A stretch of 21,384 nucleotides of DNA, taken from JBFFSQ01 sp041572275. GTDB taxonomy: Bacteria; Pseudomonadota; Gammaproteobacteria; SZUA-229. Of the stretch, positions 8,558 to 15,791 are shown piece after piece. The notes below the pieces were generated by a model. That model made no database searches. It saw only the letters and a list, made by a program, of their open reading frames with translations, and had not been told where the DNA came from. Where the stretch lies: contig JBFFSQ010000028.1 of NCBI GenBank assembly GCA_041572275.1, positions 1 to 21,384 of the forward strand. Reading direction: 5' to 3'. Each line of letters begins with the position of its first letter. Within the stretch, counting starts at the first letter, position 1. The position numbers and the translations under genes are program-made.

Positions 8558-9946
8558 CTAAAAAGCAGCATCATTTACGCTATGGGGCGGCGAATGACAC
8601 GCCCGATCACAATCTAAAAATAAATTTATATCATCCCCACTATGTTGGCTGGATGTTAAAAAATCATTGACATGACATGCAGCACAATCCGGCACATAGG
8701 CGGGATTCACCCAGGTTACAGTTGAAGAATTTGCATGGCAGTCATTGCATTGAGGATTACTGCCAGTATGGTCACCTGGATAACTGGCACCTAGATGCAC
8801 ATATGAAACAGGTATCCAGGCACTCGTGTTATGGCAATCATCACACTCTAAACTTGTCACAAAATGCCAGAGTGGCTTGCCAGTTGTATATACGCCATTG
8901 TGGCAGTTACTACAAAGTTCAGTCGTAAGACCATGATAAAACTGCAAGGGCACCCATGCAGTCGTGTTATGACAGTCATCACACGCATTGCCACTGGGAA
9001 TATGACTGGTGTTTTTTGTGGTAGCCGTCACACCATCATGACAGGTCCGGCACTCTGCAGTGACATTCGAGTGATCGAACCGACTCACATACCAGGAGTA
9101 AGTAATGTGGCATTCATCGCAGCGCTGACTAGACTGGATATGATCGACAGGCTGGCCCGTTGCGATCTGATTATTATGACAAACAAAACATTGCTCAGTT
9201 ATATCGGCATGATCAAACCTGACCGGCAACCAGGCTGACAGCATGTGGCAATCTTCACAGTAATTTTCTGTACGCAAGTGATGCGCAGGCTGACCCGTGG
9301 CATTAGTGCCATTATGACAATTGGCACAGGGCTCTTTGATATCCTGATGTTGCTTTCGTGCAGGCAACCATGCAATTGATCCATGACAGTCAGAACAATT
9401 GCTATTTGCCATATCATGACGCTCAGGCCGACCACGTGCAATCGCATTATTATGGCAGCTTACACAACTATCAATAATGTCCCTGTGATCATAACGCGCG
9501 TCCACCCAGCTTGAAGTGATATGACAGTTTTCACATTGTTTATTGCTTTTAATATGGTTGCCAGGTTGACCCGCTGCCTTTGAGCCGTCATGGCAGAACA
9601 CACAGGGCTGTGTGAATGCACTATGATCAACATCATCTGTTCTATATGAACTGCTGGTATGACATGCATTACATGCCAGATCAGTCTGCTCGTGCTCGGC
9701 TGGCTTGTTGCCAGCGTCGATTAGCTTATTGCGTTGATGACATTTCTTACACGATATTGGCGTATTTTTAAAATTGCCAGCAATATGGCAAGTTACACAG
9801 GGAATATTCTCGTGACTGGATTTTAATTTGAAACCGGTCAGATCATGATTGAATGTATTCGCCGCAACAGCAACTGTTACCCATTGAGATAACAACAACA
9901 TTACGAACATAATAAAAGTCTTATTTATTATTTTACAGGCAAACAT
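8558..9946 (-). CDS. Exported multiheme c-type cytochrome with 17 CXXCH and one CX3CH heme sites
   Basis: A 462-residue protein with a signal peptide (cleavage near AVA|AN, residue 29) and no lipobox. I count 17 CXXCH motifs (first at residue 50) plus CDRACH near the C-terminus. Six full 46-residue units run from residue 92 to 367, each with two CXXCH motifs and two extra conserved histidines (pattern CxxCHxxxxWxPxRFDH...CxxCHNGxxATGQPxxHI). That gives one candidate distal ligand per heme and suggests bis-His low-potential hemes. It belongs to the broad cytochrome c3/doubled-CXXCH group used for periplasmic and extracellular electron transfer. The start ATG has GAGG seven bases upstream. A perfect FNR box lies 70 bases upstream, and a barrel gene follows in the same operon. 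The product is likely periplasmic or barrel-lodged; electron donor and acceptor are unknown. Confidence 0.93.
   Translation of the reverse strand: MFACKIINKTFIMFVMLLLSQWVTVAVAANTFNHDLTGFKLKSSHENIPCVTCHIAGNFKNTPISCKKCHQRNKLIDAGNKPAEHEQTDLACNACHTSSSYRTDDVDHSAFTQPCVFCHDGSKAAGQPGNHIKSNKQCENCHITSSWVDARYDHRDIIDSCVSCHNNAIARGRPERHDMANSNCSDCHGSIAWLPARKQHQDIKEPCANCHNGTNATGQPAHHLRTENYCEDCHMLSAWLPVRFDHADITEQCFVCHNNQIATGQPVDHIQSSQRCDECHITYSWYVSRFDHSNVTAECRTCHDGVTATTKNTSHIPSGNACDDCHNTTAWVPLQFYHGLTTELCSNCHNGVYTTGKPLWHFVTSLECDDCHNTSAWIPVSYVHLGASYPGDHTGSNPQCNDCHANSSTVTWVNPAYVPDCAACHVNDFLTSSQHSGDDINLFLDCDRACHSPPHSVNDAAF
8846..9673 (-). repeat. Six 138-base diheme repeat units inside the cytochrome gene
   Basis: Protein residues 92-367 consist of six units of exactly 46 residues. 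Heme-motif starts fall at residues 92, 138, 184, 230, 276 and 322, with the second motif of each unit 23 residues later. A seventh, degenerate unit begins at 368. Units have diverged in DNA sequence but keep length without any indel, showing selection on heme spacing. Confidence 0.9.
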
Positions 9947-9987
9947 TTTTTTGCCTCGTACCGCGAATTATTTCTCTTCTAAATTTT

Positions 9988-9993
9988 AATATG
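9988..9993 (-). promoter_or_regulatory. Predicted -10 element of the cytochrome operon
   Basis: On the minus strand CATATT matches TATAAT at four of six positions and begins exactly 22 bases after the FNR box, which places the box centre at -41.5 as in class II FNR-activated promoters. The transcript would start near 9982, giving a leader of about 35 bases to the ATG at 9946. Confidence 0.55.
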
Positions 9994-10015
9994 CATGAAT
10001 GGAAACGACGACTTA

Positions 10016-10029
10016 TTGATTCAGATCAA
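10016..10029 (-). promoter_or_regulatory. FNR/Anr-family binding site (perfect consensus)
   Basis: TTGATTCAGATCAA matches the FNR/Anr consensus TTGAT-N4-ATCAA at all ten fixed bases. It is centred about 77 bases upstream of the cytochrome start codon and at class II spacing from a -10-like hexamer, so activation under oxygen limitation is predicted for the cytochrome-barrel operon. CRP (TGTGA half sites) is excluded by the half-site sequence. Confidence 0.8.
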
Positions 10030-10105
10030 CACATCAATCCAGCCTCAATGTCAGTACACAGTGTTCCCTGTATTCAAACAACACACTGTCATCATAATTT
10101 GACTT

Positions 10106-10123
10106 ATCTAAATAATTTTAGAT
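10106..10123. repeat. Palindrome upstream of the FNR promoter
   Basis: ATCTAAA-TAAT-TTTAGAT is a perfect 7+7 inverted repeat with a 4-base loop, about 77 bases upstream of the FNR box. It could be a second operator or a weak stem at the end of the upstream transcript; no T-run follows it on either strand. The rest of the 10030-10424 stretch is AT-rich and holds a shorter inverted repeat (10058-10064 with 10083-10089) and two copies of TTATATAA (10151-10158, 10167-10174); I see no gene in it. Confidence 0.35.
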
Positions 10124-10424
10124 GCTATTACCGATAATTATAAAGCGGTTTTATATAAGCCCACTGTTATATAAACTTCTTCGTTCATCTAACATTGTTG
10201 AAAGCTATAACGTTTTATTTACTCGATACACCAGCAATACTTACTTTTGCTTATATAGTGATTGAAATTAATCCAAGGCACCCAGCAACAACACACGCCT
10301 TTATGCCGACAGGGAGAGTAACTGAAGATGAACTCAGGACTTTAGATGTGATTATCTATTACTTTAACAGGAACAGTTTAAGTCAGTGTATGATATTTAC
10401 GGTTTCTATCAGCACGCTCTAAAC

Positions 10425-10472
10425 GATCAATTTCTGCGACAGGAAACTGATTACTGGCCGCAGAAACAGATC
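10425..10472 (-). terminator. Long stem-loop just past the TSP3 gene, possible terminator or mRNA 3' stem
   Basis: GATC-AA-TTTCTGCG pairs with CGCAGAAA-CA-GATC, giving 12 matched pairs with two mismatches. Inside the loop, CAG (10440-10442) and CTG (10454-10456) can pair further. The structure lies 17 bases after the stop codon of the minus-strand TSP3 gene, as expected for the 3' end of that transcript. No U-run follows on the minus strand, so it may stabilise the 3' end or act with Rho rather than be a classical intrinsic terminator. Confidence 0.45.
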
Positions 10473-10489
10473 ATGACTCAAGCATCAGC

Positions 10490-10924
10490 CTAAACCGGGC
10501 ATCCAAAACGATCTGATTTAACACCTTTGGCTGTACCGGGACATTGGTCCCGGTAATCCGGTGTGCCATCACCGTCGCTATGGCGTGGACAACCATTTTT
10601 AGCGACACCCGCCGATATTTCCAGCTTCGTGTTATCAGGGCAATAATCCTTATAATCAGGCACATCATCAGAGTCACTATCCAGCGCACACCCCCTGGCG
10701 TCCACCGGAACGCTCACGGGTGAAGTGGATATCTCTTCTGTTGAAAACAGTGCTGCATATTTGGATGTCGCCTTGGCTTTTCGCAGTGCCGGAGTATTCA
10801 AACACTGATCAACCTCATCTGCGATACCATCATAATCCTGATCATACTGCTGACTGGCCGCCACATAGGCTACGGCTGACAGTGACACAAAACAGGCTAC
10901 ATATAATCTGATATGATTTTTCAT
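10490..10924 (-). CDS. Small exported thrombospondin type-3 repeat (calcium-binding) protein
   Basis: 144 residues beginning with a signal peptide (MKNHIRLYVACFVSLSAVAY, cleavage near VAA|SQ). Three Asp-rich loops of the TSP3/EF-hand-like type follow: DQDYDGIADEVDQC, DSDSDDVPDYKDYCPD and HSDGDGTPDYRDQCPGT. Such repeats bind calcium and usually link a barrel to an OmpA-like peptidoglycan-binding domain, or occur in adhesins; here the protein ends right after the third repeat (FGCPV), with neither. It is therefore a free-standing periplasmic or surface calcium-binding protein, or a truncated OmpA relative. Conserved cysteines suggest disulfides. The ATG has GGAG upstream. It begins 24 bases after the DUF2202 stop codon, so the two form a probable operon. 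Confidence 0.8.
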   Translation of the reverse strand: MKNHIRLYVACFVSLSAVAYVAASQQYDQDYDGIADEVDQCLNTPALRKAKATSKYAALFSTEEISTSPVSVPVDARGCALDSDSDDVPDYKDYCPDNTKLEISAGVAKNGCPRHSDGDGTPDYRDQCPGTAKGVKSDRFGCPV

Positions 10925-10948
10925 AATGACTATTACTCCGGCTGCGCA

Positions 10949-11695
10949 TTAGCGTCCCAGGATCTCATCTACTTCTTCCTGACTAATCACCTGCGCCTGG
11001 TAATTCCCTTCGCCAATAATGCTTTCAATCTGACCCACAAAAGCACGTAAGTGATTTTTTGATCCATCGAGCAATGATCGATAAGCATTGATCAGGGCCG
11101 ACTCATCTGTGTAATTCAAACCGCATTCACTAATGCCATTGTCTTTTTCAATAATTGCTGCCGGACACTCAACGATATCATGCATATCCAGCTCTTCGAT
11201 GAAGGCACCAACATAAAGAGCATCCAACTCACTCTGTGAACCTGCATTAATTAGTAGCTGATACTTCTCGGCAAAATAATCACCGTATTCTTCACCGGTG
11301 TAGAAACCAATGCTCGACGGCAGGTCATTGGTCGTAGGATTAGGATCCTCGACACCATAATCTTCCAGTTTATCCCGGACCATATCGGTATGGGTCTGCT
11401 CGGAGCCTTCACCGATATTGACAAACACACGTGAATCCGGCCACATGCTTGATAATGTTATGTATACATCACGTGCCAGTTTTTCCTCTTCACGCATGAA
11501 CACCAGATGAGTTTCTTCGGCTGAATCCAGTTCATCATGATCACTATCTGTTACCGTTGATGTTTCATCATTCGAATCTTCAACCACCTCAACGTCCTGA
11601 TCAGCCTGAGGACCGCCTTTTGCATTAGAGGCCGCAGGGATCAAACCCAGTGAAATAACCAGGGCGGGGATAACAGCAAATTTAAAATATGTCAC
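10949..11695 (-). CDS. Exported DUF2202 ferritin-like protein
   Basis: 248 residues: signal peptide (cleavage near SNA|KG, residue 25), a strongly acidic linker (about 31-60), then a helical DUF2202 domain to the C-terminus. Family hallmarks seen are LVFMREEEKLARDVY (64-78), GEGSEQTHTDMV (95-106), YVGAFIEELDMHDI (161-174) and GSKNHLRAF (211-219). Glutamates E69-E71, E99, E167/E168 and histidines H102 and H215 could form a ferritin-like diiron site, but no function is established for this family to my knowledge. Cysteines C177 and C191 may pair. The start is GTG at 11695 with GAGG at suitable spacing; no ATG occurs before the domain. It is first in a two-gene unit with the TSP3 protein and divergent from the secretion cluster. 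Confidence 0.85.
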   Translation of the reverse strand: MTYFKFAVIPALVISLGLIPAASNAKGGPQADQDVEVVEDSNDETSTVTDSDHDELDSAEETHLVFMREEEKLARDVYITLSSMWPDSRVFVNIGEGSEQTHTDMVRDKLEDYGVEDPNPTTNDLPSSIGFYTGEEYGDYFAEKYQLLINAGSQSELDALYVGAFIEELDMHDIVECPAAIIEKDNGISECGLNYTDESALINAYRSLLDGSKNHLRAFVGQIESIIGEGNYQAQVISQEEVDEILGR

Positions 11696-11874
11696 TTTAT
11701 AGATACCTCAAAAAAATGAGCCATAAACATAACATATGCTAAAAACAATAGTTTTGACTTACTTAGAACAAATCGGTGGAACCTTTTTGCGCTACCATAC
11801 GTTGCTATAGGATTTTATATTGATCCAGACATGCAGAAATTATTAATAACCATGCTCTATTTGTAATTAAAACA

Positions 11875-11893
11875 AATCCTAATCAGAAGGATT
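11875..11893 (+). repeat. Intergenic hairpin followed by a T-rich stretch
   Basis: AATCCT-AATCAGA-AGGATT forms a 6-bp stem with a 7-base loop, extendable by ACA/TGT outside after small bulges, and is followed by TTATTGTTATGTTTTATTTT. It looks like the end of a short plus-strand transcript, although no gene precedes it on that strand. It could mark a small RNA or be incidental in AT-rich DNA. Confidence 0.3.
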
Positions 11894-12103
11894 ATTGTTA
11901 TGTTTTATTTTTTACATGATTCGCACGTCAAACAGAATATGACGTTCAATAATCACCCAATTAAAAGAACAAGCTCATCAATTAAAATCCAGCTGAAACC
12001 ATCCACAGCAATGAGAACAAATCGCATTTATTTTTAGTTTTGTGTCATATCAAGATAGATCAAGCGTTAAATAAGAATATGAGCATTTCTTTATGCAATT
12101 AAC

Positions 12104-12109
12104 TATAAT
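12104..12109 (+). promoter_or_regulatory. Candidate -10 element for the type I secretion operon
   Basis: A perfect TATAAT hexamer lies 124 bases upstream of the ABC transporter ATG. The best -35 at 18-base spacing is TGAGCA (12080-12085), only three of six matches, so an activator may be needed. A transcript from here would have a leader of about 118 bases. Confidence 0.4.
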
Positions 12110-12233
12110 CAAGGCAATTCTTTTCATTGTCATGAGCTTAGCCCTAAACAGTTGATTTTAATTAACTTATCCATGCACTTTAAATGGTAGATTGAATTTG
12201 TAAGCTTAAGAAACATAAGAAACAGTCAAAACT

Positions 12234-14408
12234 ATGCAGCAGCAGGAACACTTACAACAAGACTGGACCCCAACTGAATTGACAGAAGACCACTATGATC
12301 CGCTATTAAGCTGTCTGGTAACACTAACCAAACTTCACGGTCGACCAGTACCTGCAGAAAGCCTGATTGCCGGCCTACCATTAGAAAATAATCTACTCAC
12401 ACCCAGTTTATTCATTAAAGCCGCGAAAAAATTTGGACTTTCTGCCCGCATTGTTAAACGCCCGCTGGATAAAATTTCAAACTTATTACTCCCGGCCGTT
12501 CTACTGCTGAAAGACAATAATGCCTGCATTGCACTTGAGCTCGACAAGGAAAATGATATTGCACAAGTCATATTGCCAGAAACTGGTGATGGCGAAGACA
12601 AGTTAACGCATGCAACCTTACATAACCGATACATCGGCTACGTAATTTATGTGAAGCCGGTACATGACTACGAAGAAGCAAGCTCTGAAGTCACTGAGAC
12701 AGAAGACAAAAGCTGGTTCTGGAGCAACATTGCGGACTCATGGCGCATTTATCGTGATGTCTTAATGGCCTCGTTTTTCATTAATTCTTTCGCCCTGGCC
12801 AGTCCGATTTTCATAATGAATGTTTACGATCGCGTAGTTCCCAACAATGCGTTTGAAACATTATGGGTCCTCGGACTCGGTGTCGCTATCATCTTTCTGT
12901 TTGATTTACTATTCCGTGGAATGAGGGGCTATTTTATCGATGTCGCCGGCAAAAAAGCAGACATCATTATCTCATCCAGAATCTATGAAAAAGTGCTCGG
13001 TCTGCGTATGGATAATCGCCCCAGCTCGATCGGCGCTTTTGCGAATAACCTGGGTGAATTTGAAAGCATTCGAAACTTCATCACCTCAGCCACAATTTCA
13101 ACATTGATCGATTTACCCTTTGTTGTTTTATTCTTAATCGTCATTGCCTATATTGGTGGCCCGCTTGTTTATGTCCCGCTGGCAGGTATCCCTGTTATTC
13201 TGATTTATGGTCTACTCATACAACGACCGCTCAAAACATCAGTCGAACATGTGATGCGTACTTCGGCTCAAAAAAATGCCAACCTGATCGAAACGCTGAT
13301 GGGTGCAGAAACCATCAAGACCACACGCGCTGAAGGCCAAATGCAGAAAAAATGGGAACAATCCATCGGCAATATTGCGCACTGGGGTATACGCTCAAGA
13401 TTCCTATCGGCTTCGACAACGAATGTCGCGATATTTGTCCAGCAGATTGCCACTATTGCCGTGGTAACCTATGGCGTCTATCTGGCCTCAACCAATGAAC
13501 TCAGCCTGGGCGGCCTGATTGCCGCCGTCATTCTCACCAGTCGCGCAATGGCACCCATGGCGCATGTTGCAAACATCACATCCCACTATCACGAAGCCCG
13601 TTCTGCACTAAAGACACTCAATGCAATTATGTCGCTACCCGTAGAACGTGAAGCCGCACGCAACTATGCTCATAAGGATACAGTGACTGGTGAAATTGAA
13701 TTTGACAAGGTTAGCTTTGCTTATCCAGGCCAGAGCGGTCTTAATGCATTGAATGATGTCTCTTTTAAAATCAACCCTGGCGAACGTATCGGTATAATTG
13801 GAAAAACCGGCTCCGGAAAATCCACCATACAGAAACTCCTGCTTAATTTATATAAACCTGGCACTGGATTAATCAAACTGGACGGTATCGACATGCAGCA
13901 AATTGACCCGGTCTGCCTGCGTAAGCATATTGGTTATGTTCCACAGGATATAACGCTGTTCAACGACAGCCTTCGTGAAAACATCATACTGGGTGCGCCG
14001 TATATTGATGACGAACAAATCCTCAAGGTGGCTGAGCTGGCCGGTGTCACCGAATATACCAACAACCACCCGCTCGGCCTGGATATGCCATTAGGCGAAC
14101 GTGGCGCGGCCTTATCCGGCGGTCAGAGACAAAGTGTCGTCATCGCACGTGCCTTACTGCGCAACCCATCAATCCTGGTAATGGATGAGCCCAGCAACTC
14201 AATGGACAACTCCACCGAAGCCAAACTACTGTCCCGGCTTGGCGACTATCTTGAAAACCAGACCCTGATATTAGTGACTCATAGGGCATCCATGTTACAA
14301 CTGGTCGATCGCTTACTGGTGATCGAAAAAGGCCACATTATCGCTGACGGCCCCAAAGAGCTTGTCATCGGCGCTATGCAAGATGGCACATTGGGCCTTA
14401 AGCATTAA
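12234..14408 (+). CDS. Type I secretion ABC transporter (LapB-like) with C39-like N-terminal domain
   Basis: A 724-residue inner-membrane permease/ATPase that powers export of the RTX protein. The N-terminal ~145 residues (DPLLSCLVTLTKLHGRP) form a C39-peptidase-like domain. The usual catalytic His segment is replaced (NACIALELD), so it should bind rather than cut substrate, as in LapB and HlyB. Residues about 170-440 are the membrane domain with several hydrophobic helices and the family hallmark SPIFIMNVYDRVVPN. The nucleotide-binding domain shows Walker A GKTGSGKS (523-530), signature LSGGQ (627-631), Walker B ILVMDEP with D651/E652, and the H-loop LVTHRAS. All ATPase residues are intact. 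The SD is weak. It is followed after 45 bases by the adaptor gene. The HGRP motif and gene order point to the LapB rather than the HlyB/CvaB branch. Confidence 0.94.
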   Translation: MQQQEHLQQDWTPTELTEDHYDPLLSCLVTLTKLHGRPVPAESLIAGLPLENNLLTPSLFIKAAKKFGLSARIVKRPLDKISNLLLPAVLLLKDNNACIALELDKENDIAQVILPETGDGEDKLTHATLHNRYIGYVIYVKPVHDYEEASSEVTETEDKSWFWSNIADSWRIYRDVLMASFFINSFALASPIFIMNVYDRVVPNNAFETLWVLGLGVAIIFLFDLLFRGMRGYFIDVAGKKADIIISSRIYEKVLGLRMDNRPSSIGAFANNLGEFESIRNFITSATISTLIDLPFVVLFLIVIAYIGGPLVYVPLAGIPVILIYGLLIQRPLKTSVEHVMRTSAQKNANLIETLMGAETIKTTRAEGQMQKKWEQSIGNIAHWGIRSRFLSASTTNVAIFVQQIATIAVVTYGVYLASTNELSLGGLIAAVILTSRAMAPMAHVANITSHYHEARSALKTLNAIMSLPVEREAARNYAHKDTVTGEIEFDKVSFAYPGQSGLNALNDVSFKINPGERIGIIGKTGSGKSTIQKLLLNLYKPGTGLIKLDGIDMQQIDPVCLRKHIGYVPQDITLFNDSLRENIILGAPYIDDEQILKVAELAGVTEYTNNHPLGLDMPLGERGAALSGGQRQSVVIARALLRNPSILVMDEPSNSMDNSTEAKLLSRLGDYLENQTLILVTHRASMLQLVDRLLVIEKGHIIADGPKELVIGAMQDGTLGLKH

Positions 14409-14453
14409 CATACAGCCATATCCTTCACGTATTGGACTATTAGTGACAGAAAA

Positions 14454-15791
14454 ATGAATACCGACATTGACCATAACATTGACCAGAACGACATGGACTT
14501 CGTCAAGAATGCGAGCAGCGCTATTCTGGAAAATTCACCACGGGGTGGCCGCATTCTGCTATGGTCGATTAGTATTTTTCTCCTCATCGCCTTTACCTGG
14601 GCCAGCTATGCTGAACTGGATGAAGTCACGCGAGGCATTGGCAAGGTCATACCTTCAAGTCAGCTGCAACTCATCCAGAACCTTGAAGGTGGTATCGTTT
14701 CAGCCATCCTGGTCAAAGAAGGCGAGACCGTCGAACCAGGCCAGGTACTGATCAAGATCGATGACACCTTGCCCGGAACCTCTTATCGCGAAAGTCGACT
14801 GCATTTTCTGGCCCTCAAGTCCAAAGCCTCCCGTTTACAGGCAGAGGCCGATGACAAACCCTGCGACTTCCCTCCGGATGTGTTGCGTGAAGCGCCAGGG
14901 CTGGTCGAACAGGAATTTAAATTACGCCAGACCCGCCAACAGGAACTGGATGCTAATCTTGCCGTCATTAATGAACAGATAGAACAAAGCAAGCATGAAC
15001 TGGAAGAATTACGCATCAAAAACCGACACCTGACAAAAACCTACCAGCTTTTACTAAAAGAAATGACCATGACCCGGCCGCTGGTTAAAGAGGGTGCCAT
15101 CTCTGAACTTGAGGTTCTACGCCTGGAGCAAAAAATCAATGAAACTAAAGGGGATATTGACGGCAATTTTTCTGCCATTTCCCGTGCTGAACACACCTTG
15201 GAAGAAGTTACACTAAAAGCCGAAGAAATCGAACTGGCATTTCGTAATACGGCACGAACCGAGCTCAATAAAATCAACCAGGAACTATCGCGCCTGGAAG
15301 AAACCAATATCGCCCTGCAAGACCGTTTCAAACGCACCCAGGTTCGCGCGCCCATGAAAGGCATCATTAAGCAAATCATGGTAACCACCATTGGCGAAGT
15401 ACTTCAGCCTGGCCAGAGCATACTGGAAATTGTGCCGTTGGAAGATAACTTACAGGTTGAAGCCTTGATCAAACCGGCTGATATTGCATTCATTTCACCC
15501 GGCCAGAACGCCATCATTAAATTATCCGCCTATGACTTTGCCGTCTACGGTGGACTGGATGGAATAGTTGAGCACATCAGCGCCGACACCATTATCAATG
15601 ACAAAGGCGAAAGCCATTACCTGGCACGTATCAGGACCGTACACAATCATCTCGGCAGCCATGACAAAGCTCTGGAAATCCTGCCGGGTATGACGGCACA
15701 GGTCGATATATTGACGGGTAAGAAAACTGTTCTAGAATATTTATTTAACCCTGTTCTTCGAGCCAAGGAAATTGCCCTGAGAGAACGTTAA
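14454..15791 (+). CDS. HlyD-family type I secretion periplasmic adaptor (LapC-like)
   Basis: 445 residues. A short cytoplasmic N-terminus precedes one membrane helix (about 34-50, ILLWSISIFLLIAFTWASYA). Then comes the first half of a lipoyl-like domain (LEGGIVSAILVKEGETVEPG, about 76-95) and a long coiled coil rich in Glu/Gln/Leu (about 125-290). The second lipoyl half and beta-barrel follow (VRAPMKGIIKQIMVTTIGEV, LQPGQSILEIVPLEDNLQVE). The C-terminus GMTAQVDILTGKKTVLEYL with a final LRAKEIALRER is typical of the family. It bridges the ABC transporter to TolC across the periplasm. The SD is weak (GTGACAG), which suggests translation coupled to the upstream gene. The stop codon overlaps the next gene's ATG by one base. 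Confidence 0.94.
   Translation: MNTDIDHNIDQNDMDFVKNASSAILENSPRGGRILLWSISIFLLIAFTWASYAELDEVTRGIGKVIPSSQLQLIQNLEGGIVSAILVKEGETVEPGQVLIKIDDTLPGTSYRESRLHFLALKSKASRLQAEADDKPCDFPPDVLREAPGLVEQEFKLRQTRQQELDANLAVINEQIEQSKHELEELRIKNRHLTKTYQLLLKEMTMTRPLVKEGAISELEVLRLEQKINETKGDIDGNFSAISRAEHTLEEVTLKAEEIELAFRNTARTELNKINQELSRLEETNIALQDRFKRTQVRAPMKGIIKQIMVTTIGEVLQPGQSILEIVPLEDNLQVEALIKPADIAFISPGQNAIIKLSAYDFAVYGGLDGIVEHISADTIINDKGESHYLARIRTVHNHLGSHDKALEILPGMTAQVDILTGKKTVLEYLFNPVLRAKEIALRER

Larger units (their letters stand above)
11696..12233. other. 538-base AT-rich intergenic region between divergent DUF2202 and secretion operons
   Basis: No credible gene is visible here. It should hold the promoters of both divergent operons. 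Items seen: AAAAC-AATA-GTTTT near 11742-11755, a hairpin at 11875-11893, a direct repeat of TCAAG near 12050-12064, and a perfect TATAAT at 12104-12109. Base composition is clearly more AT-rich than in flanking genes. Confidence 0.6.

Noticed and set aside
8846..9673. Regular 138-base periodicity as a CRISPR-like or intergenic repeat
   Set aside because: The period comes from coding 46-residue diheme units; there are no identical repeats separated by unique spacers.
10195..10422. 75-codon plus-strand frame in the gap upstream of the cytochrome operon
   Set aside because: It begins with TTG, has no ribosome site, lies in AT-rich regulatory DNA opposite the neighbouring operons, and shows no recognisable domain.
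12050..12064. ATCAAGATAGATCAA as a second FNR site
   Set aside because: TCAAG is repeated directly, not inverted; it does not fit TTGAT-N4-ATCAA on either strand.
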